Positions 25,335 through 33,398 are shown, counted from the stretch's first letter. The stretch is DNA of 36,565 nucleotides from JAAFJU01 sp043764895 (GCA_043764895.1 JAYUJY010000059.1:1-36565), one strand, 5' to 3'. Numbers and translations are program-made. Notes: generated from the sequence alone by a model not told the origin.

Positions 25335-25607
25335 CTTTCCACAGCGATGTCTAGCTTTTCCACAAGGCGTTCCTTCTTTTCCACAGATCTCTCTATCGAT
25401 CGGTGAATTGTTTCCACTAAAAGACTCGCGTATCCACCACATAAGGATTTGATAAGGCCATGCCCTAAGTCGTTGTCTTAAAGGTGAAGTTCTGAAAACT
25501 GTTGCCTAGAGTTAGTTTCAGCGATATTAATTCATATGAATGACTCAAGAAGTAATCAGCTAATCCTTGAGATCCCGCCTGAAATTTAGGTTTCTACGTT
25601 TTCCACA
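25335..25607 (+). other. DnaA-box cluster, candidate replication origin or DnaA-binding locus
   Basis: Within the longest gene-free stretch of the window (25078-25803) there are three exact TTTTCCACA sites (25356-25364, 25377-25385, 25599-25607), one 8/9 match CTTTCCACA (25335-25343) and two weaker ones (GTTTCCACT at 25410-25418 and GTATCCACC at 25430-25438). All point the same way. TTTTCCACA is the DnaA-box form known for cyanobacterial origins. The span between the box groups (about 25480-25560) is AT-richer, with ATATTAATTCATATGAAT. Neither dnaA nor dnaN is in the window, so a DnaA-titration or regulatory site is an alternative. Confidence 0.5.
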
Positions 25608-25803
25608 GGGATTGGGGATAGCCGATCGACCGATGTGCCCAAGTGGGTATGGGTATCGAGTGGTGTCCGTATAAATACGCTCTACAAACCCGTTCAGCAG
25701 TGAGAGGATATCAATTACTTGAGCAGTTATGCGGATGCCTCGCTTTGAAATGAGGCTTTGCAAGCAACATCTGCCTCCGAGTTTCGATTTGTCACTTTCT
25801 ATC

Positions 25804-26028
25804 ATGAGCTTTACTCCTATGACTTCTACGATCGCCCTAATGGCCGAACTGCCTGAGACCCTTCACGAAGAATTGACCCAATACGTAGAGAAACATCCGG
25901 ATTGGGATCAAGATCGGGCCATTGCGGCGGCGTTATCGCTTTTTCTGCGTCAGGGTCCATCGGAGTTCGCTGGCGGTCGTTACTTAGGAAGTTATCGTGG
26001 AAACTGTGAGGCGACGATCGCGGCTTGA
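25804..26028 (+). CDS. DUF2811-like small protein
   Basis: A small protein of 74 aa from the chosen start. The core AELPETLHEELTQYVEKHP followed by DWDQDRAIAAALSLFLRQ fits the cyanobacterial DUF2811 pattern (AEIPE.LH..L..Y.E.HP.WDQ.R...AALS.FL), possibly a short helical fold. The frame is open from 25729, but the extra N-terminus is not family-like. ATG at 25804 or 25819 are the better starts, and neither has a clear ribosome site. It lies at the right edge of the DnaA-box region and is divergent from the DUF2721-like gene. The function is unknown. Confidence 0.65.
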   Translation: MSFTPMTSTIALMAELPETLHEELTQYVEKHPDWDQDRAIAAALSLFLRQGPSEFAGGRYLGSYRGNCEATIAA

Positions 26029-26148
26029 CGTTAAGAAGTGTGAATAGGGGAGTGCGAAGGTTTGGGATGACAGGCCGTTTTCCCCTTTAATAAGGGTAGG
26101 GATCGATGGACATCGTGAGCTGAGTATTTGCACTAGGTGATCTTAAAG

Positions 26149-26751
26149 ATGGCTTACTACTGGTTTAAAGCGTTTCATTTGGTTGGAGTGGTCTCGTGGT
26201 TTGCGGGGCTTTTTTATCTGCCTCGATTGTTTGTGTATCACGCAGAGGCGGAAGAGCAACAGGTTGAACCTGCGCGATCGATTTTGCGCCAGCAGTTTTC
26301 GGTGATGGAAAAGCGGCTTTACGGCATTATCATGACGCCTGCGATGGTCGTGACGATCGCGATGGCTGTAGGAATGGCGGTGCTTCAGCCGGAGTTGTTT
26401 CAACAGACGTGGCTTCAGGTCAAGATGGCGTTGGTGCTGGTTTTAGTGGGGTTTCATTTTTATTGCCGCACGCTAATCCGTCGGTTGGAGACGGGTGAGA
26501 CGCCATTTACGTCGAAGCAGTTTCGTTGGATGAATGAATTTCCGACGTTCTTCTTAGTGATCATCGTGATGTTGGCCGTCTTTAAAAATGATATTCCCAC
26601 TCATGCGACCAGCTATGTGGTGTTTGCGATGGTGATTGCATTTGCGGCGAGTATTCAGCTCTATGCGCGGAAGCGTCGGTTGGACGGCGAAAAGAAGCGA
26701 TCGGACGAAGCGATTGCGCGCTCGGTTGTATCGGCGGAAGTACAGGTGTAG
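26149..26751 (+). CDS. hemJ: Protoporphyrinogen IX oxidase, HemJ type
   Basis: Integral membrane enzyme that oxidises protoporphyrinogen IX to protoporphyrin IX for haem and chlorophyll synthesis; the HemJ form is the main one in cyanobacteria. The N-terminus YYWFKAFHLVGVVSWFAGLF carries the conserved His, and LPRLFVYHAEAE follows. Later LYGIIMTPAMV, LQVKMALVLVLVGFH with its conserved Lys and His, and WMNEFPTFFLVIIVMLAVFK are characteristic. Four hydrophobic helices are visible and the length is 200 aa. A GTG at 26137 is in frame, but ATG at 26149, with AGGTG about 10 nt upstream, matches the family start MAYYWFKAFH. Downstream lies repeat R4. Confidence 0.95.
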   Translation: MAYYWFKAFHLVGVVSWFAGLFYLPRLFVYHAEAEEQQVEPARSILRQQFSVMEKRLYGIIMTPAMVVTIAMAVGMAVLQPELFQQTWLQVKMALVLVLVGFHFYCRTLIRRLETGETPFTSKQFRWMNEFPTFFLVIIVMLAVFKNDIPTHATSYVVFAMVIAFAASIQLYARKRRLDGEKKRSDEAIARSVVSAEVQV

Positions 26752-26773
26752 GCCGGAGTTTGGACGGTTACTT

Positions 26774-26864
26774 CGTTGGGTTTGGGGGCACGGCGAGCCA
26801 TGCCCCTACAAATCCGGGTTCCAGAGAATGTAGGGGTTTGGCTTGCCGAACCCTAAACCCAACG
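26774..26864. repeat. Palindromic dispersed repeat, copy R4 (complete, core inverted)
   Basis: Complete element CGTTGGGTT...AACCCAACG. The core reads AATCCGGGTTCCAGAGAATG, which is the opposite orientation to R1-R3. The right arm is diverged (TAGGGGTTTGGCTTGCCGAACCC) and matches R6 rather than R1-R3. It lies between convergent genes, 23 bp after the hemJ stop codon. Confidence 0.9.
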
Positions 26865-26945
26865 AAGAAGCGATCTAATAGCGGTCCTCGTTTTGATTGA
26901 TTTCGCGTTGATTGATTTCAGTAAAGGGCTTGTTTCCGCTGCGCA
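26865..26945. repeat. Tail shared with repeat R6
   Basis: Directly after R4, the sequence GAAGCGATCTAATAGCGGTC and the following TTTTGATTGATTTC...AAAGGGCTT...GC are nearly repeated after R6 (33399-33468). This copy has an extra 15-bp tandem duplication of TTGATTGATTTC (26893-26904 and 26908-26919). So R4 and R6 derive from one longer duplicated unit. Confidence 0.75.
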
Positions 26946-26960
26946 GCACTTAGACCCAAC

Positions 26961-27608
26961 CTAACCCCGTCTCCGTCTCGCAATCCAAAAACCCGTCCCC
27001 ACGATCGCCACCAAAGGCATCCACAGTAACAGCCCCGGAAAATCGATCGCTGGATCGTCCATCCGGCTGGCGACCCCCATAGAATTGGCACCGCTTCCGG
27101 GCTGCACCGTAACGTCATAGGCAAACTTGAAGCGATCGAAGGCATTTTCCTGCTTCGGATCGCCCTTGATTTCTACCTTGTACAGCCCGGACCTAGGGAA
27201 AATAACGATAGCGCTCGGTAACCCTTGGTACTTCTCAGCCTTCAACGGATTTAGGGGGGGCTGTGACACTAATTTTTGGTTTTCATACACCGTAATCTGA
27301 CAATTGCACTGATCAAGCGGAATTTCCTCTCCCCCTTGTTTGGTCAGCGCAAACCACACCTTAGACGGCTCACCTGCCCTTGGATTGTGGCTCGGTTCAA
27401 GGTGAAAAAGAGAGGCAACGTTGCCGGAGGTCTGAACATTATGGGCAAAAGCAGGCTCTGTGAGATTGATATCACTGTGAACTTTGCCGAGGGATTCTTC
27501 CGCTCGGGTGGGAGATTCAAAAGTCGTGCTCGATCGTGCAGCGTAACGGGTCTGGGTAATCATGGCTAATGGGTGATGCCCGATGCTAAATGCTCTGAGT
27601 GGAACCAC
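26961..27608 (-). CDS. Exported-type beta protein with C-terminal anchor, signal peptide apparently lost
   Basis: A 215-aa protein of unknown function. From AFAHNVQTSG (about residue 53) onward it matches what I recall of cyanobacterial exported proteins found beside SafE-like genes: SLFHLEPSHNPRAGEPSKVW, then FALTKQGGEEIPLDQCNCQ with a CxC pair, and FPRSGLYKVEIKG. It ends in a membrane segment (about 189-207) and RRRRG. AFAHN looks like a signal-peptide cleavage site, yet the preceding residues are polar and no hydrophobic core exists in any frame. GTG at 27608 starts 1 nt after the stop codon of the SafE-like gene, suggesting translational coupling; ATG at 27563 is the alternative. The likely partner is that membrane protein. 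Confidence 0.65.
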   Translation of the reverse strand: MVPLRAFSIGHHPLAMITQTRYAARSSTTFESPTRAEESLGKVHSDINLTEPAFAHNVQTSGNVASLFHLEPSHNPRAGEPSKVWFALTKQGGEEIPLDQCNCQITVYENQKLVSQPPLNPLKAEKYQGLPSAIVIFPRSGLYKVEIKGDPKQENAFDRFKFAYDVTVQPGSGANSMGVASRMDDPAIDFPGLLLWMPLVAIVGTGFWIARRRRG

Positions 27609-27609
27609 T

Positions 27610-28836
27610 TTAAGACTTTAACCGATGGTTTGTAAAGATTCGTACGGTCATGACGAAGATAACCGAACTGACTAATCCTATCGTGTGATTCCAATGCTGA
27701 GCGGTAAGTTCCACATTTCCTAAATAATGGGATCCCACGATAACCGTATGCCCAACGGCTAGAATCAATCCCGGCACGCTCAACAGATGCAGTTGCCGCC
27801 AATGGTGCGGTCCGAGCCACTTCACTGCCGCGTCAAAGCTCGTCATCGCCGGGAGTCCTAGACAGGTCAAGGCCCCAAGTCCAGCAATCATTCCCCACCG
27901 CTGGTAGTCGGGCAAAAAGGCGATCGCACCGACGTTCCAGTTATAGGTATGCACAAGCATATGGGCCGTATGCGCCACTGCACAGACAAAGGACCCCACG
28001 CCGATCGCCCGTCTGTAGGTCAGTAGCCCTGTGCAATAGGCCGGAAACCGGACGGCAATCGGACGGGCGATTAGGGCCAGCAGGAGTAAAATAATCGCTC
28101 CATGCCCCGTTAAGTCCACCATTTCACTACTGCGAAAGACCGTTAAGAGTCCAATGGCGATCGTCACCCAGCCCGCTAGCCGAAAAAGCTGACTCCTTCG
28201 TTCTTGACTCCAGCGCAGCGCCAGTGTCCCGACGCCCAGCATCATCGGCATCGTCCCTAGCCCAAAGGCCAGCATCACACTCGCCCCCGCCCCCGGACTG
28301 CTCGACTCCGCTGCTTTAATTTGAGCCACATACAAAAAGCCACAGGGCATCAGTCCCCACAGCAATCCCAACACAAACGGCGAGGCGGTCGCCAGCTTTC
28401 CCATCATTTGGCTAACCCAAGAATGTCCTCTTGTAGATAGGCCCGCATGTGAAGCTGAATGAGATTTTGGGACATCAGCCAGCTTTGACAACCGATCGGG
28501 CATCACCGTCTTCAGCCCGCCCCAAATCAGCAGTCCCCCCGCAAAAATCGCCATCCCTTGCCGCAGCCCACTGCCCATTCCCGCCCACTGTCCCCCCGCC
28601 ATCACCAGACTCCCAATGCCGCCAATCGCCCCTCCCACTAGAACATAGCTAATCAGTCGTCCGAGATTCAGGAGCAAGACGCTGGTGAATTGAGAATTGA
28701 GAATTGAGAATTGAGAATTGCTGGCTGGACGGGTGCGATCGGATAGTAGCAACGCGGTGCTGAGGGGGCTACACATGCCTAAGCAGTGACCAAAGCTTCC
28801 TAGAAAGCCCAAACTCAACATCAATCCAAATTCCAT
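27610..28836 (-). CDS. SafE/UreH-like membrane protein fused to a ferric-reductase-like domain
   Basis: A 408-aa polytopic membrane protein. The N-terminal half (about 1-240) is of the sulfite-exporter TauE/SafE or UreH-like type, with GFLGSFGHCLGMCSPLS at 9-25 and its second half GLLWGLMPCGFLYVAQ. Both CxxxC/PCG motifs suggest metal or thiol chemistry. The C-terminal half (about 265-405) resembles ferric-reductase-like transmembrane (MsrQ-type) domains, with His-rich helices VCAVAHTAHMLVHTYN and HHWRQLHLLSVPGLILAVGH that could bind haem. Residues about 38-50 (SNSQFSILNSQFT) are encoded by a heptamer array and look like an insertion. The start is ATG at 28836. The next gene begins 1 nt after its stop codon. 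Function unknown; cytochrome or copper-related roles are possible. Confidence 0.8.
   Translation of the reverse strand: MEFGLMLSLGFLGSFGHCLGMCSPLSTALLLSDRTRPASNSQFSILNSQFTSVLLLNLGRLISYVLVGGAIGGIGSLVMAGGQWAGMGSGLRQGMAIFAGGLLIWGGLKTVMPDRLSKLADVPKSHSASHAGLSTRGHSWVSQMMGKLATASPFVLGLLWGLMPCGFLYVAQIKAAESSSPGAGASVMLAFGLGTMPMMLGVGTLALRWSQERRSQLFRLAGWVTIAIGLLTVFRSSEMVDLTGHGAIILLLLALIARPIAVRFPAYCTGLLTYRRAIGVGSFVCAVAHTAHMLVHTYNWNVGAIAFLPDYQRWGMIAGLGALTCLGLPAMTSFDAAVKWLGPHHWRQLHLLSVPGLILAVGHTVIVGSHYLGNVELTAQHWNHTIGLVSSVIFVMTVRIFTNHRLKS
28687..28720 (+). repeat. Heptamer tandem array (GAATTGA) inside the SafE-like gene
   Basis: Nearly five tandem copies of GAATTGA (34 bp). In the minus-strand gene they encode NSQFSIL-type heptapeptide repeats just after the first membrane segment. 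It resembles the short tandemly repeated repetitive (STRR) sequences known in cyanobacteria. Confidence 0.9.
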
Positions 28837-28901
28837 CTTGTCCTCTTTCAGGGTCGTCTATGGTCTTATCTTTATTTTCTACCCTCGGGCTTGATCTTGA
28901 C

Positions 28902-28930
28902 CAATTCTCAATTCTCAATTCTCAATTCTC
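28902..28930 (-). repeat. Heptamer tandem array in inverted orientation at the diguanylate cyclase stop codon
   Basis: Four copies of CAATTCT, the reverse complement of the array at 28687-28720. The last codons and the TGA stop (28917-28915) of the diguanylate cyclase gene lie within it. The two arrays are inverted, about 180 bp apart, and flank the start of the SafE-like gene. Confidence 0.9.
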
Positions 28931-31137
28931 CGGACAACATATTGATTCTTCCCCGCCTGCTTCGCTTCATACATGGCCGCATCGGCTGTTTCGACCAGTT
29001 CTGTCAGGGTATGGCAAGGATTGGGGTAGAGGCTGATGCCGATGCTGCCGCTGATGGTCATGGTTTGGCCGTCGAACGTGAAGGGTTGGGTCAGGGTTTT
29101 GATCACTTTGGCGGCAACGCGCTCAATTTCGAGTGGGCGCAGGGCACCGGGCAAAATGACCGTAAATTCGTCGCCGCCTAGCCGTGCCACGGTATCACTC
29201 GCCCGAAGACAGGACACGAGCCGTTTGGCCACTGACTGGAGGAGCCGATCGCCCACCCCGTGCCCGAAGGTGTCGTTGATTTGCTTAAAGCCGTCGAGAT
29301 CGATAAAAAATAGCGCAATCATCCGATCGCTTTGATCAGACCAGTCTATTGCTTCTTGGAGCTTAGTCTCGAAAAGCGATCGGTTGGGCAGTCCGGTGAG
29401 GGGGTCGTGAGTGGCTAAATAGTGCAGGCGAGCTTGGGATTTTCGGAGTTCTTCGTTGGAGTCAGCGAGTTCGCGCCGCGCCTGTTCGGTGGCATCTTCC
29501 CGCGTTTTTCGCTGGGTCATATCTCGAATCACCCCGACGAGGAAGACGTTGCCGCCGGAATCTTGATGCAGCGATCGCTTGGTGGAAATATAGTGAACTT
29601 CTCCAAAGAGATCCGTCAGCACTTCCTCATCTTCTCGCTCCCGCTGCTGAAGAAAGGTCTCCTCGTCTCGGGTCAAAAATAAGTCGGCCTCAGCTTTCGG
29701 AAATACATCATGCACCGTTTTCCCAATCAATTCCTGAAGGGATGCCCCCACAAATCGCGCATAGGCTTCATTCAAGACCACCCAGCGATTCTGATTATCT
29801 TTGACAAAAATAGGATCGGGAATGGTGTTGATAATGCGGTTAAGAAACTCCATCGATCGCGCTAGTTCTTCTTCCGTATGGGCACGCACCATCATCACCA
29901 ACGCCCAAGCTACCCATAATCCCACCATGGGAGCCACCACCGGAATCAGCCAGCCCAGCAAAAATAACCCATAGCCGCAGCCCATCACCCCAAGCGCCAG
30001 ACCTATGATGACGGCGATCGATCGCTTCGGTCCCCTGTGTCGCCAGCACAGCAGCACACCCATCCACGACCATAGCCCAATCCAGGCGATTTCCACTCCT
30101 TCTGGCCAGCTCCGGAACATCAAACGTCCGTCTAGGGCCGCTGAGATAATCTGACTGACAAACTGTGCCTGAAGAGCCACGCCACTGATCCAGGTGCTGC
30201 GGCTTTTGGTTTGGTAGGGCTGCTGACGGGTGTACGGGGTGGCCGCAAAATCATTTAGATTCTCGGCGGTAGAGCCAATTAAAATAATCCGATCGCGAAT
30301 GGATTCAGCCGTCACGTCGCCGGACAAGATCGCCTGCATCGAAAGGGTCTGAAAGGGCTTCTTCCCGCCCCGAAAGTTAACGAGAATCTGGTAAGCGCCT
30401 GCATCGGCCCGGATGTATGCGCCCGTATCCGGCTGGATTTGCCGAAAGATTCCTCGACCGAGTTGGAGATCCGAAGGTCGATCGCTGGAGGGTTGGGCAT
30501 AGATTTGTTTTTGGGCCAAGTACAATTTTGAGAGCTTGAGGGCAAAACTTTCCTTGACGGTCCCGTCTTCATTTTTCCAGTACAGAAAAGCCCGTCGAAC
30601 CTTCTGGTCTTCATCGAGAATGTTGTTGTTGAAGCCGACTCGATCGTCTGGAGCCGCAGATGGCGGTGGAATTAAGGCGTGGCTCCCCATCCCAAATATC
30701 CCGTCGGCGAGCTGTTCAGCGCTGATAATCGTTGGCGTATCGGTGAGGAGGGTGTTGAAGGCAATAGAGCCGGGTGGAACGGGGAGGTCTCGATAGAGAT
30801 TGAGGCCGATCGCACTCGGTTTCATTGTGTTGAGGCGCTCTAGGAGCTGGGCGAGCCTTGCATCACTAGGAGGCCAAGGTTCGTTGCGTTGAAGATCGGT
30901 TTTGGTGACTTCAACAATAACAACCCGATCGTCCATTGCTTCCGCCGATCGCACTTGAAAATAATGATCCGTTGTCTGAAGTTCCAACCCTTGCAGCAAA
31001 CAAAGCGATCGAAGGGTTAACGCAACGAGGATGGATCCTAGGGTCATCCAGACGATCGGTGTGAAAAAATTCAATACCCCTTTCATCAGGGACCGAGCCA
31101 AGTTCTTAAACGTGAAGGGTTGAGAGAAATCAATCAC
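28915..31137 (-). CDS. CHASE2-PAS-GGDEF diguanylate cyclase
   Basis: A 740-aa membrane sensor that makes cyclic di-GMP. An N-terminal membrane segment (about 27-48) leads to an extracytoplasmic CHASE2 domain (about 50-330), with LQTTDHYFQVRS, then VVIVEVTKTDL, and later DRIILIGSTAENLNDF. Two or three membrane segments follow (about 340-420). A PAS domain spans about 435-555 (IPDPIFVKDNQNRWVVLNEA). The GGDEF domain (about 575-737) has THDPLTGLPNR, DLDGFKQINDTFGH and the intact active site LGGDEF. No EAL domain is present. GTG at 31137 is used, with M18 at 31086 as an alternative. The C-terminal RRIEN and stop come from the heptamer array. It is followed by the SafE-like gene. Confidence 0.92.
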   Translation of the reverse strand: MIDFSQPFTFKNLARSLMKGVLNFFTPIVWMTLGSILVALTLRSLCLLQGLELQTTDHYFQVRSAEAMDDRVVIVEVTKTDLQRNEPWPPSDARLAQLLERLNTMKPSAIGLNLYRDLPVPPGSIAFNTLLTDTPTIISAEQLADGIFGMGSHALIPPPSAAPDDRVGFNNNILDEDQKVRRAFLYWKNEDGTVKESFALKLSKLYLAQKQIYAQPSSDRPSDLQLGRGIFRQIQPDTGAYIRADAGAYQILVNFRGGKKPFQTLSMQAILSGDVTAESIRDRIILIGSTAENLNDFAATPYTRQQPYQTKSRSTWISGVALQAQFVSQIISAALDGRLMFRSWPEGVEIAWIGLWSWMGVLLCWRHRGPKRSIAVIIGLALGVMGCGYGLFLLGWLIPVVAPMVGLWVAWALVMMVRAHTEEELARSMEFLNRIINTIPDPIFVKDNQNRWVVLNEAYARFVGASLQELIGKTVHDVFPKAEADLFLTRDEETFLQQREREDEEVLTDLFGEVHYISTKRSLHQDSGGNVFLVGVIRDMTQRKTREDATEQARRELADSNEELRKSQARLHYLATHDPLTGLPNRSLFETKLQEAIDWSDQSDRMIALFFIDLDGFKQINDTFGHGVGDRLLQSVAKRLVSCLRASDTVARLGGDEFTVILPGALRPLEIERVAAKVIKTLTQPFTFDGQTMTISGSIGISLYPNPCHTLTELVETADAAMYEAKQAGKNQYVVRRIEN

Positions 31138-31293
31138 AAGTATTCAGCGGATCGAAATGGAGATTCAATAAGGTCATAGAGCTTACTCCATGCATTGCCA
31201 TTTCACTACTCTACAATTGCATTAGCCTTGATCACTCTATCTCTAGCCATAACCTAGGCTGAAATAGATCGCTGGAATCATCATTTTGAGCTA

Positions 31294-32256
31294 TTACTTC
31301 TCAGAATTTTCAAGCCAGGTCATGACCGTTTTTGCTAGTGTGACGTGACTGAGGCGATCGATTTCTCGAATGCCCGTGGGACTGGTGACATTCACCTCCG
31401 TCAAGAACCCTCCAATCACATCCATCCCCACAAAAATCAAGCCATCGCGCCGCAGGGCCGGAGCCAGTTCTGCCGCAATTTCCCGATCGCGCGCGGTAAT
31501 CTCCACCGCATCGGCTCGTCCGCCCACGGCCATATTTCCCCGAAACTCATTCCCGGTAGGCACGCGGTTCACAGCACCGATCGGGTCGCCGTTGAGCAAT
31601 ATCACGCGCTTGTCTCCGGCCTTGGCTTCGGGCAAATAGGTCTGCACCATGATGGGTAGGGTTCCTTGGAGAGTACTGATTTCAACCAGGGAATTAAAGT
31701 TGCGATCGCCTTTTTCCAAGAACAAAATCCCTTCCCCGGCTTTCCCGCCGAGGGGTTTCATCACGGCTGCCCCTTTTTGGTCGATGAAATCTTGAATCAC
31801 CTGCTTATTTTGGGTGACGATCGTTTCGGGGATGGACCTGAGAAATTGCAGGGCGTACATCTTTTCGTTGGCCGATCGGACGCCTGCCGGGGCATTGACC
31901 ACGCGCGTTTTGGCAGGGTCTACATAGTCGAGGATATACGTCGCGTAGAGATAGGCTGTATTCACGGGGGGATCGGTCCGCATCCACACGACGTCGAAGG
32001 TTTCTAGGGGCAAAAATTCAGCAATTCCCACGCTAAACCAGTCTGGCACCGCAATCCAGCAGTTTTCACCCAAAGTTACAGGCACAAGCTGCACGGTCGT
32101 CACGGTGGCCCAAGCTTTGCTGGCGATGACCGTCAACGAATTTGCAACAGTGACCCAGACCTCATGACCCATCTGCTGCGCGGCTTCCATCAAGGCCACA
32201 CTTGTGTCATGGGTGGGGTCTAGACGATCGATCGGGTCAATAATAAACGCCAGTTT
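31294..32256 (-). CDS. gshB: Glutathione synthase
   Basis: Cytosolic ATP-grasp enzyme that joins gamma-glutamylcysteine and glycine to make glutathione, 320 aa. The N-terminus KLAFIIDPIDRLDPTHDTS is diagnostic. VVWMRTDPPVNTAYLYATYIL is family-typical (in part: WMRTDPPVN). ATP-grasp motifs AAVMKPLGGKAGEGILFL, VQTYLPEAKAGDKRVILLNG and the metal-binding end FVGMDVIGGFLTEVNVTSP follow. The frame is open to a TTG at 32277, but GTG at 32256 with AGAGAG 6 nt upstream gives the usual start. In many cyanobacteria gshB pairs with a glutaredoxin gene; none is here. Confidence 0.95.
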   Translation of the reverse strand, partial: KLAFIIDPIDRLDPTHDTSVALMEAAQQMGHEVWVTVANSLTVIASKAWATVTTVQLVPVTLGENCWIAVPDWFSVGIAEFLPLETFDVVWMRTDPPVNTAYLYATYILDYVDPAKTRVVNAPAGVRSANEKMYALQFLRSIPETIVTQNKQVIQDFIDQKGAAVMKPLGGKAGEGILFLEKGDRNFNSLVEISTLQGTLPIMVQTYLPEAKAGDKRVILLNGDPIGAVNRVPTGNEFRGNMAVGGRADAVEITARDREIAAELAPALRRDGLIFVGMDVIGGFLTEVNVTSPTGIREIDRLSHVTLAKTVMTWLENSEK

Positions 32257-32321
32257 CACAAGAAGCTCTCTGCACAATCTAAAGGGTTTGGGAGGACGAT
32301 CTAGAGCATTAATCTATTCTT

Positions 32322-32412
32322 CGTTGGGTTTTGGGCACGGCATGGCCATGCCCCTACAGATCCGGGTTCAAGAGACTGTAGGGGCATGGCTCGCCGTGCC
32401 CCAAACCCAACG
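32322..32412. repeat. Palindromic dispersed repeat, copy R5 (complete, core inverted)
   Basis: Complete element with arms GGGCACGGCATGGCCATGCC and TAGGGGCATGGCTCGCCGTG, ends CGTTGGGTT and AACCCAACG, and core AGATCCGGGTTCAAGAGACT in the orientation of R4. It ends 8 bp after the DUF561 stop codon and lies upstream of gshB. Confidence 0.92.
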
Positions 32413-32420
32413 AGGAGCGA

Positions 32421-33161
32421 CTAGACCGCAACCTTCACGGCTTGAATCGATTCAACCAAGCTGCGAACGACAGCGATCATAGCAATTTCGCTGTTGAGCT
32501 GATGAATGGCTGAACCGACGCCGACGCCGGATGCACCTGCGGCGATCGCAAGGGGTGCCGTGACGCTAGAAATGCCCGATGCGCAGAGGACCGGGACTGA
32601 AACGGCGTTGGAGATTTCGTAGGCAGCGGCTAGGGTTGGTGCTGCTTTTTCGATTAATCCTAGGACGCCTGCACTTTTGGGGCTAGACGAAGTGCCGCCT
32701 TCGGTTTGAATCACATCAGCTCCGGCTTCCACTAAAGCTTCAGCGAGCGCCACTTGCTCAGACAGCGCCAAAATGTGGGGCACCGTGACCGACAGCATCA
32801 CCGTAGGCAGAAGGGCGCGGGTTTGGCGGGTCAGTTCGAGGACTTCCGCTGCGCCAAAGGTGCGACCCTGCGCGTAGAAGCTGTCGAAGTTCCCGATTTC
32901 GATCAGGTCTGCCCCAGCATTCACGGCCATCACAAACAAGGCGGGGTCTACCGCAGATACGCAGATAGGAAGCGTCGTCAATCCGCGCACCGTGCGAATT
33001 AAGTCTGCATCCGCTGCGATGTCTACAAAGGTTGCGCCGCCGAGTTCAGCCGCCTTGACGACTGACGAAACGTTTTGGACGTCGAAGTTTTGCAGTCCGC
33101 TGATGACTTTGAGTGCGGTGCGGTTGTTCAAGGCCCGTTGGAGAGTCGGAAGAATAGTCAT
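32421..33161 (-). CDS. DUF561 (Ycf23-like) TIM-barrel protein
   Basis: A 246-aa soluble protein of the DUF561/Ycf23 family, conserved in cyanobacteria and some plastids, function unknown. The fold is read as a TIM barrel: LKVISGLQNFD at the start, GGATFVDIAADADL, PICVSAVDP, AGADLIEIGNFDSFYAQGR, PHILALSEQV, AGADVIQTEGGTSSSP with the presumed phosphate-binding loop, and ASGVGVGSAIHQL near the end. The phosphate-binding style suggests a metabolic enzyme, but the substrate is not known. The start is ATG at 33161. Repeat R5 follows its stop codon by 8 bp. Confidence 0.93.
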   Translation of the reverse strand: MTILPTLQRALNNRTALKVISGLQNFDVQNVSSVVKAAELGGATFVDIAADADLIRTVRGLTTLPICVSAVDPALFVMAVNAGADLIEIGNFDSFYAQGRTFGAAEVLELTRQTRALLPTVMLSVTVPHILALSEQVALAEALVEAGADVIQTEGGTSSSPKSAGVLGLIEKAAPTLAAAYEISNAVSVPVLCASGISSVTAPLAIAAGASGVGVGSAIHQLNSEIAMIAVVRSLVESIQAVKVAV

Positions 33162-33307
33162 AGGTAGTGTTTTAGGCGATCGTTGAGCGATCAGGTTCGT
33201 TAATGTGATGCTTATTTTAAAGGATCGGGGTAAGCAATGACGATCGACAGCTAAACAATGCGGCTAGTCGTCTGCGGTTTAAATAATCCAGCGATGTAGC
33301 TCCTCCT

Positions 33308-33398
33308 CGTTGGGTTTGGGGCACGGCAAGACATGCCCATACAGATCTATCTTTTCAGAGGATGTAGGGGTTTGGCTTGCCGAACCCTAAACCCAACG
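33308..33398. repeat. Palindromic dispersed repeat, copy R6 (diverged core)
   Basis: Complete ends CGTTGGGTT and AACCCAACG, but the core is changed to AGATCTATCTTTTCAGAGGA, and the right arm shares TAGGGGTTTGGCTTGCCGAACCC with R4. It lies between the divergent DUF561 and kinase genes, within the gene-free stretch 33162-33560; nothing else is recognised in that stretch except the shared tail. Confidence 0.88.

Noticed and set aside
25560..25805. Possible minus-strand gene in the DnaA-box region
   Set aside because: No family pattern, no ribosome site, and it overlaps the DnaA box at 25599 and the start of the DUF2811-like gene.
28687..28930. Possible CRISPR array
   Set aside because: The units are seven bases in direct tandem without spacers, and no cas gene is present.
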